Positions 46,040 to 55,911 are shown, counted from the first letter of the stretch. The stretch is 64,000 bases of DNA from Mesorhizobium sophorae (GCF_002270415.1 NZ_NNRI01000007.1:1240001-1304000); one strand, 5' to 3'. Translations and numbers: made by a program. The notes: generated from the sequence alone by a model not told the origin.

Positions 46040-46532
46040 GTGACAGACCAGTCGATAGAACTTCCATCCGACCACCCGGTGATCATCATCACCAGGACGT
46101 TCGATGCGCCGCGCGCGTTGATGTTCAAGCTGTTCACCGATCCATACCACCTGGTGCGATTCTGGGGGCCGGAAGGATCGAGTTATCCGGTCTGCGAGAT
46201 GGATGTGCGGCCGGGCGGCGAATGGCGCCTGACCATGCGTTTTGCCGACGGCAGCGAATATCCCACCAACAGCGTCTACCTGGAGATTGCGCCGCCGGAA
46301 CTGATCGTTTATCGCGACGCGCCGCTCGATCGCGGCCAATGGCAGGACAGCCTGCCTCCGCCCAACATGGTGACGACGATCCTGTTCGAGGATATCGGCG
46401 GGCAAGACGCGGATCATCGCCAACATCCGCGCCAACTCGATCGTCGCCCGAGACATGGCGGTGAAGATGGGCTTCGGCCAGATGGTCATGGCTAGCTATG
46501 CGCGCCTGGAGGCCTATCTCAAGACGCTTTGA
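46040..46532 (+). CDS. SRPBCC (AHSA1-like) domain protein, frame broken
   Basis: The GTG start at 46040 follows GAGGGGCAG. The first 120 residues (ITRTFDAPRALMFKLFTDPYHLVRFWGP, VRPGGEWRLTMRF) are in frame. Near 46402 one extra G shifts it; removing it gives DIGGKTRIIANI...GFGQMVMASYARLEAYLKTL, the normal C-terminus, stopping at 46532. This is the only lesion that looks like an insertion. It is in an operon with the ArsR gene. Confidence 0.85.
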
Positions 46533-46682
46533 ACGAGGCGCGGTCTCGGCTCCGGCGAAGGTCGCTGTGCCGGATAGCAAAAGAATCCCGTTGCGTGTCG
46601 AGTCATCGTCCCGCCGCGCGTCCTTGGATCGACCTTCACGAAGAAGGCCGGCGCTTTGAACCCGAAACACCGGAGGAAGACA

Positions 46683-47093
46683 ATGACCATTTCTCATACC
46701 GCGCCCGTCTCGGCGGGCGCCCTGTGGACCGGCCGCGCCCTTAGCGGCGTCATCGTGCTGTTCATGATCTTCGACGGCGCCATCAAATTGCCGCCGCTCG
46801 ACATCGTCACCCAGACGATGGTGCCGCTTGGCTGGCCGGCAGATCCGAATGTCGCGCGCATGCTCGGCATCATCGGACTGATCGCGACGGCGCTCTACGC
46901 CTTGCCGCGCACCTCGGTGCTCGGCGCTATCCTGCTCACTGCCTATATGGGCGGCGCCATCGCCACCAAGGTGCGCGTCGACAGCCCGCTGTTCTCGCAC
47001 ACGCTGTTCGGCGTCTATCTCGGCCTCATCCTGTGGGGTGGCCTGTTCCTGCGCGATCCCAGAGTGCGCGGGCTGATCCCGTTCAGCCGATAG
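46683..47093 (+). CDS. DoxX-like family membrane protein
   Basis: This 136-residue protein has four membrane helices (GVIVLFMIFDGAIKL, MLGIIGLIATALYALP, VLGAILLTAYMGGAIATKVR, TLFGVYLGLILWGGLFLRD). The pattern is that of DoxX-like proteins often found beside ArsR/AHSA1 genes. It lies 150 bp after the SRPBCC gene and may belong to the same module. The function is unclear. Confidence 0.85.
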   Translation: MTISHTAPVSAGALWTGRALSGVIVLFMIFDGAIKLPPLDIVTQTMVPLGWPADPNVARMLGIIGLIATALYALPRTSVLGAILLTAYMGGAIATKVRVDSPLFSHTLFGVYLGLILWGGLFLRDPRVRGLIPFSR

Positions 47094-47110
47094 ACACGAA
47101 GGAAAGAAAA

Positions 47111-47638
47111 ATGTTCAGCGCCATCCTCATCATCCTGGTCGTCATCATCGCCGCCGTGCTTATCTATGCGGCAACACGGCCAAACGATTTCGTCACCACC
47201 CGCACGGCCAGCATCAAGGCCCCGCCGGAAGCGATCTTTCCGCTGATCAACGATTTCAGCCGCTGGCCGACATGGTCGCCTTACGAAAAACTCGACCCTC
47301 AGATGAAGCGCACGCTCTCCGGACCGACAAGTGGCAAGGGCGCGGGCTATGCCTGGGAAGGCAATGCCAAGGCCGGCAAGGGACGCATGGAGATCACGAA
47401 TTCGGTGCCGTCCTCGCTGGTGTCGCTCAAGCTCGACTTCGAGAAGCCGTTCAGGGCCAACAACAGCGTCGACTTCACCTTGAAGCCTTCGGGCGACAAC
47501 ACCGCCGTCACCTGGGCGATGCGTGGCAGCCGGCCCTTCATCGCCAAACTGATGGGCCTGTTCATGAACTTCGACACGCTGATCGGAAAGGATTTCGAGG
47601 CCGGCCTCGCCAATCTGAAGCGCCTCGGCGAAGAGTAG
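47111..47638 (+). CDS. Membrane-anchored SRPBCC-family protein
   Basis: This 175-residue protein begins with one membrane helix (AILIILVVIIAAVLIYA), followed by an SRPBCC fold with IKAPPEAIFPLINDFSRWPTWSPYEKLD and ending MNFDTLIGKDFEAGLANLKRL. This is the polyketide-cyclase-like branch. GAAAGAAAA precedes the ATG at 47111. It is the last gene of the ArsR/SRPBCC/DoxX group and ends at a shared terminator. Confidence 0.88.
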   Translation: MFSAILIILVVIIAAVLIYAATRPNDFVTTRTASIKAPPEAIFPLINDFSRWPTWSPYEKLDPQMKRTLSGPTSGKGAGYAWEGNAKAGKGRMEITNSVPSSLVSLKLDFEKPFRANNSVDFTLKPSGDNTAVTWAMRGSRPFIAKLMGLFMNFDTLIGKDFEAGLANLKRLGEE

Positions 47639-47657
47639 GCTTGGGCGGCGTTCAAAC

Positions 47658-47686
47658 AAAAACGGCGGGCACAGGCCCGCCGTTTT
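47658..47686. terminator. Bidirectional intrinsic terminator
   Basis: The hairpin AACGGCGGGC-ACAG-GCCCGCCGTT has A-rich sequence on the left and TT on the right. It can therefore end both the SRPBCC transcript and the convergent rpsP transcript. Confidence 0.88.
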
Positions 47687-47702
47687 CGTGAATACGGCAT
47701 AC

Positions 47703-48101
47703 TTATTCGGCGGTGGCGGCTTCCGCCTCGGCCGGTGCGGCTGCAGCGGCCGCGACAGCGGCGGCGGCGTCTTCCTGCGCCTTCTTCAGCAGAGCAGCGC
47801 GTTCCTGCGCCTTCTTGCCCGGCTCGGCCTTCTTCGGGTTGGAGCGGGCGTCGCGCTTGGCAAGGCCGGCCTCGTCGAGGAAGCGCAGCACGCGGTCGGT
47901 CGGCTGGGCGCCATGCGACAGCCAATGCTTGACGCGGTCGGCGTCGACCTTGACGCGCTCGCCGTCCTTGGGCAGCGGGTTCCACGAGCCGAGCGACTCG
48001 ATGAAACGGCCATCGCGTGGCGAACGGGCGTCGGCGACGACGACGTGGTAGTAAGGACGCTTCTTCGAGCCCGCACGGGCCAGTCGGATCTTCAAGGGCA
48101 T
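47703..48101 (-). CDS. rpsP: 30S ribosomal protein S16
   Basis: This 132-residue protein contains [24 protein letters not shown] and the conserved [13 protein letters not shown]. It is longer than E. coli S16 (82) because of the Lys/Ala-rich tail ([15 protein letters not shown]) usual in rhizobia. GGAGAAAAG precedes the ATG at 48101. The downstream side is a terminator, so rimM-trmD-rplS do not follow here. Confidence 0.97.
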   Translation of the reverse strand: MPLKIRLARAGSKKRPYYHVVVADARSPRDGRFIESLGSWNPLPKDGERVKVDADRVKHWLSHGAQPTDRVLRFLDEAGLAKRDARSNPKKAEPGKKAQERAALLKKAQEDAAAAVAAAAAAPAEAEAATAE

Positions 48102-48141
48102 TTCTTTTCTCCTAAAAACTCTGATTTCGTTAGTTGGTTTG

Positions 48142-48192
48142 TGGTTTTTCGCTATCCCAAAAACCGCTGCGCAGTTTTGGGCGATATGCACT
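48142..48192. repeat. Dispersed palindrome family I, copy D
   Basis: On the plus strand, TTTTTCGCTATCCCAAAAACCG...AGTTTTGGGCGATATGCA. The hairpin lies in the aroQ-rpsP gap, about 40 bp before the rpsP start. It could modulate rpsP expression within the operon. Confidence 0.75.
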
Positions 48193-48198
48193 GGTTTC

Positions 48199-48525
48199 TC
48201 AGCCGGCTTTCGTCACGCCGTTGGAAGCGGCGATCTGTTCGTGGTGGCGGATCACTTCGCGGACGACGAAGTTGAGGAATTTTTCCGCGAAATCCGGGTC
48301 GAGATGCGCATCCTTCGCCAACTGGCGAAGGCGGGCGATCTGCTGCTGCTCGCGTGCCGGGTCGGCCGGCGGCAAGCCATGCGTCGCCTTCAGCACGCCG
48401 ACCGCCTTGGTGCAGCGGAAGCGCTCGGCCAGCATATGGATGAGTGCCGCATCGATGTTGTCGATCGAGGCGCGATAGTCGGCCAGGATCGTGCGTGCGT
48501 CGGCCATGTCCTTTTCTTCGTTCAT
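48199..48525 (-). CDS. Chorismate mutase (AroQ class)
   Basis: This 108-residue all-alpha protein contains [31 protein letters not shown], with later Arg residues in [14 protein letters not shown]. It converts chorismate to prephenate for Phe/Tyr. It sits between ffh and rpsP, the usual arrangement in Rhizobiales. The start at 48525 ([11 protein letters not shown]) lies 8 bp after ffh. Confidence 0.93.
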   Translation of the reverse strand: MNEEKDMADARTILADYRASIDNIDAALIHMLAERFRCTKAVGVLKATHGLPPADPAREQQQIARLRQLAKDAHLDPDFAEKFLNFVVREVIRHHEQIAASNGVTKAG

Positions 48526-48532
48526 CGCGTCC

Positions 48533-50130
48533 TCACTTCTTCTTGCCAAGCCCGGGCAGTCCGCCGCCGCCCATGCCGGGAAGTCCCGGAAGCTTCATAC
48601 CGCCGGGCAGACCTGGCAGGCCACCGCCGCCGGGAAGACCGCCGGGCAGGCCCTTCATGCCGCCGAGGCCTGCCGCCTGCGCCTGCTTCTGCAAGGCTTC
48701 GAGCTGCTTGGGATCCATCTTCGACAGGTCTGGCATGCCGCCGCCCATGCCGACCATGCCCGGCATCATGCCGCCGAGGCCCATCTTGGAGGCAAGGCCG
48801 CCCATCATGCCGCGCATCAGGCCGCCGCCTTTGCCCTTGCCGCCCATCGCCTTCATCATGTCGGCCATGCCGCGATGCATCTTTAGGAGCTTGTTGATCT
48901 CGCGGCGTCGGTGCCGGAACCGGCGGCGATGCGCTTCTTGCGCGAGTGCTTGAGGATATCGGGGTTGGCGCGCTCGGCCTTGGTCATCGACGAGATGATG
49001 GCGAGCTGGCGGCCGAACATCTTGTCGTCGAGACCGGCAGCGGCCATCTGGTCCTTCATCTTGCCCATGCCGGGCATCATGCCCATGATGCCACCCATGC
49101 CGCCCATCTTCGACATCTGCTGAAGCTGGCCGGCCAGGTCGTTCAGGTCGAACTTGCCCGACTGCATCTTCTTGGCCATAGCGCCGCCTGCTCGGCGTCG
49201 ATGTTCTCGGCGGCTTTTTCAACAAGGCTGACAATGTCGCCCATGCCGAGAATGCGGTCGGCGATGCGCTTGGGGTGGAATTCCTCCAGCCCGTCCATCT
49301 TTTCGCCGGTGCCGATCAGCTTGATCGGCTTGCCGGTGACGGCGCGCATGGAAAGGGCAGCACCGCCACGGCCGTCGCCGTCCATGCGGGTCAGCACCAG
49401 GCCGGTGATGCCGACGCGTTCGTCGAAGCTCTTGGCCAGATTGACGGCGTCCTGGCCGGTCAGCGAGTCGGCGACCAGCAGGATTTCGTGCGGGTTCGAC
49501 ACCTTCTTGATGTCGGCCATCTCGACCATCAGTGGCTCGTCGATATGGGTGCGGCCGGCGGTGTCGAGAATGACGATGTCATGGCCGCCGAGCTTGGCCG
49601 CCTGGCGCCTGGAGTGGGCGATGTCGACCGGCGACTGGCCCTCGATGATCGGCAGCGTCGCGACCTTCACCTGCTCGCCGAGCTGGCGGAGCTGCTCCTG
49701 CGCGGCCGGGCGCCGCGTGTCGAGCGAGGCCATCAGGACCTTCTTGTTCTGACGCTCGGACAGGCGCTTGGCGATCTTGGCCGAAGTGGTCGTCTTGCCG
49801 GAGCCTTGCAGGCCGACCATCATGATGACGACCGGGGCCGGCGCATTGAGGTCGATGGCGACGCCCTCGGCCGAGCATCTCGACCAGCTCGTCATGGACG
49901 ATCTTGACGACCATCTGGCCGGGCTTGATCGACTTGACCACGGCGGCGCCGACGGCCTTCTCGCGCACCTTGTCGGTGAAGGAGCGCACCACTTCCAGCG
50001 CCACGTCGGCTTCGAGCAACGCACGGCGCACCTCGCGCAGCGCGGCCGAGACATCAGCCTCCGACAGCGCGCCGCGGCCTGTCAGGCCGTTCAGGATGGA
50101 GCCAAGGCGCTCCTGAAGCGATTCAAACAT
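48533..50130 (-). CDS. ffh: Signal recognition particle protein Ffh, frame broken three times
   Basis: Ffh is the SRP54 GTPase that targets nascent membrane proteins. The start at 50130 is MFESLQERLGSILNGL. G-domain motifs are GLQGSGKTTTSAKI, DTAGRTHIDE and TRMDGDGRGGAALS. The M domain is seen in FDLNDLAGQLQQMSKMGG and KRIAAGSGT, with a Gly/Met/Pro-rich tail ending GLGKKK. Breaks near 49873, 49183 and 48903 look like missing GC, G and C. Ffh is normally essential, so real inactivation is unlikely. Confidence 0.93.
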
Positions 50131-50208
50131 CTTGCGTCCTCTGATCTCGGTTCATTCGACCCGAGAGGTAATGCATTCGCGCAAGGTGTCCAAGCAAAAG
50201 CCAAAACC

Positions 50209-50248
50209 AAAAAGCACCCGGGGGCGCTCAGCGCTGCCGGGTGTTGGC
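50209..50248 (-). terminator. Intrinsic terminator after the small gene at 50393
   Basis: On the minus strand, CACCCGG...CCGGGTG with an internal CAGCGCTGAGCGC part is followed by CTTTTTGG. It lies between the small hypothetical gene and ffh. The rest of the 262-bp gap would contain the ffh promoter. Confidence 0.75.
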
Positions 50249-50392
50249 CTCCAGGATCGATTTACAGCACTTCACCTCAAAGAGGCTTCGGCGTCCTGGT
50301 CGGCTTGCTCGGAGGGATACTCGTCGCGGAATTCGTGGGTGTAGACAGGAAATCTGCGGCAGAGTCAAGACAAGGGCCGTGCCGGTGGGGTC

Positions 50393-50677
50393 TCAGTGCA
50401 AAATGTGACGCGATTGGACATGGCTCAGCAGCGAATTGACATAGGGCTCCATCTCCAGCCTTCGCGCAGTGGACAAGACGCTTGCCCAGATATCTTTCGG
50501 GTCGTGGCCGGATGCAATCATGCCCGGCGCATTATGAAACGCGTCCGCAAGCATACGGGCCTTTTCCAGCTTATCGGTCGCGCGAATTTCGATGAGAACA
50601 AGGTGCAAAATCCTCAGGATAGTTTCGCTGGTGACGGGCCGAGGATCAATCAATTGAAGTAGCTTCCTTTTTTGCAA
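50393..50677 (-). CDS. Small hypothetical protein
   Basis: This 94-residue protein is read from a TTG start. It is predicted helical (ETILRILHLVLIEIRATDKLEKARMLADAFHN) with no signal or membrane segment. I do not recognise the family. The start region overlaps the end of the CPBP gene by 28 bp, and a terminator follows, both consistent with a real gene. Codon use is less GC-biased than its neighbours. Confidence 0.55.
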   Translation of the reverse strand: MQKRKLLQLIDPRPVTSETILRILHLVLIEIRATDKLEKARMLADAFHNAPGMIASGHDPKDIWASVLSTARRLEMEPYVNSLLSHVQSRHILH

Positions 50678-51670
50678 AATTCGGGCTTTTCAAACAACCG
50701 TCTAGCCTTCGGGGCTAGCTGCAGCGGCGAGCGTGGATGCAGCAGCAACGCAGCCGTCAGCAGGCTGCAGGCGATGCCGATCAGGGCAATCAGAATTGCA
50801 TCCGACACCATCCAGCCCGGCCCTTCGAGCGGCTTGGCGACGAACAAGGCGAAGGAATTGTAGCTCTGCTGGTGCGAGATCAGCAGGAATCCGCTCAGAT
50901 TGTTGCCGAGATGGGCGCCGAACGCAGCCCCGAGATTGCCGGTGGCATAGACCACAAGCGTCAAAAGCAGCGCGAAAGCGGCGACCGAGGCCAGCACGCA
51001 GGCGTTGATGGCGGCCGACGCGCTGTTGCTCCAATGCAGCGAGGTGAAGCAGGGCCGGCAGCAACGCCCAGATGAACGGGCTCTTGAACCGGCTGGCGAG
51101 ACCGCGCAGCAGGTAGCCGCGAAACAGGACTTCTTCCGAAGATGTCTGCAGCAAGGTGAGCGCGACGATCGGGATCAGGAACAGCAGCCAGGACGACAGG
51201 CTGATCGGGCCGCGCGCAATCTCGGGCTGCAGCAGATAAAGCAGGATTTCGGACAGAAACGAGGTGATCAGCACCGCGATCAGCCCCTTGAGGAAGCCCG
51301 AACGCGAAACACGACGGCTGACGCTGAAGAGTGCCGACAGCTTCTCGCCATGAAGCCAGCGCATGGCGATCCACAGGCCGATCCAGATGCCGGCAAAAGA
51401 GGTGAGCGCGGTGAGGATGCCGATCGGCGAGGCGAGGAAATCCTGCATCGCTCCATCGGCTGACGGAGCCGCCGATGCCTGCCAGGTGAAGAAGAGGTAG
51501 GCGCCGCCGAACAGCACGGCCACGGTCGTTGCGGCCCAGAACAGGACGACGATCGCCGTTCCCACGAACAGGCGCGGCAAGGTCGTCCTGGCGTTCGGTG
51601 AATGCCGGTAGCGTTCGAAGGCGGCAGGGTCGATCACGCGCATTCCTTGGGCAAGTGCTTCAGGTCGCAT
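50650..51670 (-). CDS. CPBP-family intramembrane metalloprotease, frame broken
   Basis: This protein of about 340 residues has eight membrane helices. Motif 1 is TSSEEVLFRGYLLRG (catalytic EExxxR). After LLPALL the frame shifts near 51040, with two T probably missing (LLFTSLHWSNSAS), and continues to motif FGAHLGNNLSGF. These are the active-site His/Asn motifs of the CAAX-protease-like family. The substrate is unknown. The start at 51670 gives MRPEALAQGM. Confidence 0.85.
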
Positions 51671-51815
51671 GATCTAGGAGATCGCCGTCTCGCGCGCAAT
51701 CATGTCCGTTCGGCGGGCGGTGGCGCCGACTTCGACGACTCACTCGAGCCGATCCGACGTGGCGACGCCAGAAGGGCGGCCGCCGCTGCACCTCGCAGCG
51801 GTCACCCCGTTAACG

Positions 51816-52412
51816 TCAACGCACCACGTACATAATGCGCCGTGTCGACGGATCGACCAGTGCCGGCTGACCGTTCACGTAGACATAGCGATAGCTGTAG
51901 TCCGGAATTTCGCGCAGCTCGACCGTGTCGGGCAAGGTCGCGCCGGTCACCACCTCGCCGTCGAGATAGACGGGGTCGAGGCGATGCGCGCCGACATAAG
52001 TTCTGACCTCGGTCGGAGGCGGGGGAAAGGCATCGTTGAGTGGATCGCTGGCGATGATCGCTCCGGTGTAGTCGGTCGAGTAGCCCTCCGGCGGTGAGAC
52101 GATCGCGACTCTGGAACCGTGCGGCCGCTGCGTCAGCACCACCCGGCTGCCGCCGAAATCAGCCGTCACATAGTCGGAATAGACCCAGCCCTGGCCGCCG
52201 GCTTCGGCGATTGTGCACCACTTGCTGTTTTCGATGCAGCCATTGAGTGTCGCGGACTGGCCGGCGGCGAGCACGCCGATCACCGGATACTGCGGACCGG
52301 GGCCGGCGCGCACATTGAGGTCGGTGACGGCGGAGACGGCGGTGTCGGCAAACGCGGCGCCCGACATGATCGTCAGCATTCCAGCGACTGCGGGAAACAA
52401 TACGGATCTCAT
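51816..52412 (-). CDS. Secreted SH3b / DUF1236 protein
   Basis: This 198-residue protein has a signal peptide (MRSVLFPAVAGML...AAFAD). Residues about 30-90 are a bacterial SH3 domain (DLNVRAGPGPQYPVIGVLAAG, GWVYSDYV). The C-terminal part resembles DUF1236 (VELREIPDYSYRYVYVNGQPALVDPSTRRI). It probably binds cell wall or periplasmic components. The start at 52412 is set by the signal peptide. Confidence 0.88.
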   Translation of the reverse strand: MRSVLFPAVAGMLTIMSGAAFADTAVSAVTDLNVRAGPGPQYPVIGVLAAGQSATLNGCIENSKWCTIAEAGGQGWVYSDYVTADFGGSRVVLTQRPHGSRVAIVSPPEGYSTDYTGAIIASDPLNDAFPPPPTEVRTYVGAHRLDPVYLDGEVVTGATLPDTVELREIPDYSYRYVYVNGQPALVDPSTRRIMYVVR

Positions 52413-52476
52413 GGTTTTCTCTCCGTTTTCATGGTCCCTCGCCAGCGAAAACGGGGCAGCGGCGCATGCGTTCCCG

Positions 52477-53574
52477 CTAAAACGCCTGCGCCAACTCACG
52501 ATTTGTTCCGGCTTCCTTTGGCAAATCAGTCAGAAGTTCGTGAACGAAGGCCAATTTCCGCGCTGTGGCGTCTGAAATGACGAAGGGGTAGAGGTCGGGC
52601 AGGCCCATGCAGCGGTTGATCGAATTGGAGGCTTCCGACAGCACCAGCCAGCGGGCGAGGATCCTTTCGAAAGGCTCAGGTGCTGCGGCAGGCTCCGAGG
52701 GCGCCGCCTGCAGTCCACCGCCGGTGTCGCCTTGCGGCAAGTCGTTGGCCTCCACCGTCTCAAGCCGGCCGAGCGGGAAGTTCAGCGCATGGACCATTTC
52801 CAGCGTGTCGGTGATGTGCAGGTGGTGGGCCCAGGTTTCCGCCCAGTCCTCCCACGGATGCGAGGTGGCATAGGCCGAGATGTGGCTTTGCTGCCAGTCG
52901 GGTAGCGCGCCGTTCGCATAATAGGTCTTCAGCGCCTGTTCGTAATCGGCGCGTTCGTCGCCGAACAGCGTGCGAAAGGCCTGCAGCCTCTGCGGATCGT
53001 CGCGGATCAGGCGGTCCCAGTAGTAATGGCCGAGTTCGTGGCGGAAATGGCCAAGCAAGGTGCGATAAATCTCGCCCATCTCGATGCGCCGCCTTTCGCG
53101 CTCGGCCGAGTCGGCTTCGGCGACGTTGAGCGTGATCAGGCCATTGTCGTGGCCGGTCAGGATGCGCTCGCCGCCGGGACCGCCGCCGATCGGATCGGCC
53201 AGCAAGTCGAAGGCAAGGCCGACCTCGTCGGCAGGGTTCTGCTTGGGCGCGACCGGCAGTCCGACGGCGAGCAGCGAATAGATGGCACGCTTCTTCGCCG
53301 CCTCGACGCGGATCCAGCGGCGGCGATTGCCGTCGACCGACAGATCCGGGATCAGCTGGTTCAGCACGCAAGCGCGGCAGAAAGCCTGTCCCGGCTCGGC
53401 CATCCAGTTGCAGGCGCATTCATCCGCATTGGTGCACTGGAAGATGCCGTCGACACCCGACAGCGCAAAACGCGCATGCTCGGGATCGTAGAGCACGAAG
53501 CTCGAGCAGTTCAGGCACTGGGCGTTCTCGAAATAGAGGCGGTGGCCGCAATGCGGGCAGTTGAAGAGTTTCAT
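52477..53574 (-). CDS. Zinc-ribbon putative metallopeptidase
   Basis: This is a 365-residue protein. An N-terminal zinc ribbon has FNCPHCGHRLYFENAQCLNC, and there is a second Cys cluster (CTNADECACN, FCRACVLN). The protease-like core holds HFRHELGHYYWDRLI (HExxH) and a downstream EDWAETWAHHLHI with a third ligand candidate. This layout is that of the putative zinc-binding metallopeptidases common in Proteobacteria. The substrate is unknown. Confidence 0.9.
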   Translation of the reverse strand: MKLFNCPHCGHRLYFENAQCLNCSSFVLYDPEHARFALSGVDGIFQCTNADECACNWMAEPGQAFCRACVLNQLIPDLSVDGNRRRWIRVEAAKKRAIYSLLAVGLPVAPKQNPADEVGLAFDLLADPIGGGPGGERILTGHDNGLITLNVAEADSAERERRRIEMGEIYRTLLGHFRHELGHYYWDRLIRDDPQRLQAFRTLFGDERADYEQALKTYYANGALPDWQQSHISAYATSHPWEDWAETWAHHLHITDTLEMVHALNFPLGRLETVEANDLPQGDTGGGLQAAPSEPAAAPEPFERILARWLVLSEASNSINRCMGLPDLYPFVISDATARKLAFVHELLTDLPKEAGTNRELAQAF

Positions 53575-53659
53575 GTTGGTCTCAAACCTTCAGAGCCAGC
53601 ATATAGGTGCACGGCGGCCCGTGCCCAACGCGAACCGCCGGCCGGTGTTCCGATCGAGG

Positions 53660-54907
53660 CTATTTTGCCGCAAGCTGGGCGACGACCTGTCTTGCCACCG
53701 CTTCGCCCGACAGCCTTGCCCCGCCGCAGGTCTGGATCAGCGGACCGGCGAGGTGCTCGCCGGCGAAGAAGATTTTTTCCGCGACCGGCTGCATCAGCGT
53801 CGCACGGGCCAGCGAGCGGCCGGGGCGGGCCGCAGCATAGGCGCCGCGCACGAAGCGCTCGCCGCCCCAATTGGTCATCATGGCGCGCGCCACGTGCTTG
53901 CGGGTGTCGCTGCCGAAAATGCCGCACAGCCGGTCGACGACGAAGTCGATGCCCGCCGCCTCGCCCGCTGCCGACATCTCCCAGGCGAAGTCGCCGCCGA
54001 CGAAACCGACCATCAGGTCGAGGTCGAACGGGAAGCACAGGAAATAGATGTCGTGCCGGGCCATGCGCTCGATCAAAAGGTCGTCGAAAGGCTGCAGGCC
54101 GAGCCTGGTGCCCCGGATCTCGACCGGCAATTTGGTCAGCATGCCCATCGGCAGGTCGAAAAAGGCGCCAAAATGCGTGTCTGGAAGTGCCGGCGAGAAT
54201 TCGATCTCCTCAAAGGCGAGCACCGCCGGCGAGGCCGTGACGATGACCGCTTTGGCGCGGATGGTGCCCCGATCGGTGACGCAGGCGACATCAGGCCCGT
54301 CCCAGAGAATCCTGCGCACCGGCGTCGACAATTCGACCGGCAGGTCGGCGCCGAAACGGGCGACCAGCGCGCCAAAGCCTTCCTTGCTGAAATAATTGGG
54401 ATCGAGATCGGCGGCGGCCTGAAAGTCGAGGATGGAAATCTCGTCCTCGTCGGCGCCGAAATCCATCGGTCCGGCAAAGGTTGCCGCGGCGCGCGGCGCA
54501 TGGCCCTTGGCGAGCAGCGCCGAAAGCCGGTCGTCGTCGCCCTCCTTCACCTCATGCTTGGCCAGCAGTTCGAACAGCCGCGCGTCGGCTGCCTTCATCT
54601 CGGCTTCCTCGGCCTCGCTTGCCTTGCGCTTGCGATAATAGAGATGGTCGACATTCATGTCGTGGTGATGCAGCGTCCAGCCGGCCGCCTGGGCTTCTGG
54701 ATAATAGGGGTTGCGGTCAGCGGCGTGCAGCCAGGCGCAGCCGATGTCGAAGGGAATGCCGAAATGCTGGTCGCTGGTCCATGCGCGGCCGCCGATGCGG
54801 CCCATCGCTTCGAGCAGCTTGAAGGAGAGGCCGGCTGACTGCAAGGTCCTGGCCGCGGCCAGACCCGCCGAGCCGGCGCCGATGATCAGGACATCAACGT
54901 CTTCCAT
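53660..54907 (-). CDS. Flavin-containing amine oxidoreductase
   Basis: This 415-residue FAD protein has DVLIIGAGSAGLAAARTLQSAG, RIGGRAWTS and IFFAGEHLAGPLIQTCGGARLSG at the C-terminus, as in monoamine-oxidase-like enzymes. The substrate is unknown. The start at 54907 (MEDVDVLIIG) is clear. It is divergent from the transglycosylase gene. Confidence 0.92.
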   Translation of the reverse strand: MEDVDVLIIGAGSAGLAAARTLQSAGLSFKLLEAMGRIGGRAWTSDQHFGIPFDIGCAWLHAADRNPYYPEAQAAGWTLHHHDMNVDHLYYRKRKASEAEEAEMKAADARLFELLAKHEVKEGDDDRLSALLAKGHAPRAAATFAGPMDFGADEDEISILDFQAAADLDPNYFSKEGFGALVARFGADLPVELSTPVRRILWDGPDVACVTDRGTIRAKAVIVTASPAVLAFEEIEFSPALPDTHFGAFFDLPMGMLTKLPVEIRGTRLGLQPFDDLLIERMARHDIYFLCFPFDLDLMVGFVGGDFAWEMSAAGEAAGIDFVVDRLCGIFGSDTRKHVARAMMTNWGGERFVRGAYAAARPGRSLARATLMQPVAEKIFFAGEHLAGPLIQTCGGARLSGEAVARQVVAQLAAK

Positions 54908-55054
54908 GGCTATTTCGCCCCCGCCACAATATTCACTTGATCGTAGGCAAATTCCCCGGCATTCGCCAGCACTGCAGCAGAGACAGTGACAAGTGCGGGT
55001 TTCGCTGGCAAATTCGCAAACGGGACGTGATTCAGGCAATCAGGAGAGAAAAGC

Positions 55055-55851
55055 ATGGCATTACTTGCCAAGGGTAGGATTTTGTGACCGCGGTGGTGGC
55101 GGTGCTTGCGCTGGCGACGGGCGCGCAGGCTGCGGCCAGCTGCGGCAAGACTGGCGCCGGCTTCGAAGCCTGGAAGCCGGAGTTCGCCGCCGAAGCCAGG
55201 GCCGAAGGTGTGGGCCCCAAGGGTCTGGCCGCTCTGGCCGGCGCGACCTACGCAACAAGGACCATCTCCGTCGACCGCGGCATTCACAAGGCTTTCAGCG
55301 GCTCGGTGGAAGATTTCATGAAGCGCCGTGGCGGCGCTGCGATCATTTCCAAAGGCCGTGCGCTGAAGAAGTCGAACGCGGCGCTGTTCAGCAAAATCGA
55401 AAGCAACTATGGCGTGTCGCCAGGCGTGCTGCTCGCCATCTGGGGAATGGAGACTGGCTTCGGTTCGGCCATGGGCAACCAGAATACGGTCTCTGCCATT
55501 TTGACGCTTGCCTACGATTGCCGCCGCCCGGAATTCTTTTACCCACATGCCATTGCTGCCCTGAAGCTGGTTGATCGCGGTGCGTTGACCTCCTCGTCGG
55601 TCGGCGCTGCACATGGCGAGATCGGCCACACGCAGTTCCTGCCCGGAAATGTCTTGAAGTATGGCGTCGGCAGCGGAAACCTGCGCGACAAGGCCACTGC
55701 ATTGGCTTCCACCGCCAACTTCCTCAAGGGTCATGGCTGGCGGGCCGGCGCGAGCGCGCAGTCGAATATCGGCGCCATTGCCGGCTGGAATTCCGCCAGC
55801 GTCTATCAACAGGCCATCGCCCGCATCGCCACAGCGATCGATGGCGATTGA
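55055..55851 (+). CDS. Lytic murein transglycosylase (MltB-like), start region possibly damaged
   Basis: A strong ribosome site (AGGAGAGAA) precedes ATG 55055, which codes MALLAKGRIL and then hits a stop. The intact frame begins at GTG 55084 (MTAVVAVLALATGAQA). One missing base near 55083 would join them into a full signal peptide. The mature part has SNYGVSPGVLLAIWGMETGFGSAMG (catalytic Glu), GHTQFLPGNVLKYG and ASTANFLKGHGW. It cleaves peptidoglycan in the periplasm. If nothing is missing, translation starts at 55084. Confidence 0.88.
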
Positions 55852-55883
55852 TAGACGTCTCTGTTCGAAATCTTCGTTTGACA

Positions 55884-55911
55884 GAAGCCCGGCCGTGCGC
55901 CGGGCTTTTTA
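55884..55911 (+). terminator. Intrinsic terminator of the transglycosylase gene
   Basis: AGCCCGG-CCGTGCG-CCGGGCT is followed by TTTTATTT. It overlaps the stop codon of the convergent gene by a few bases. Confidence 0.88.

Noticed and set aside
55084..55120. Prophage endolysin interpretation of the transglycosylase
   Set aside because: It has a signal peptide and an MltB-like core, and no phage genes are nearby.
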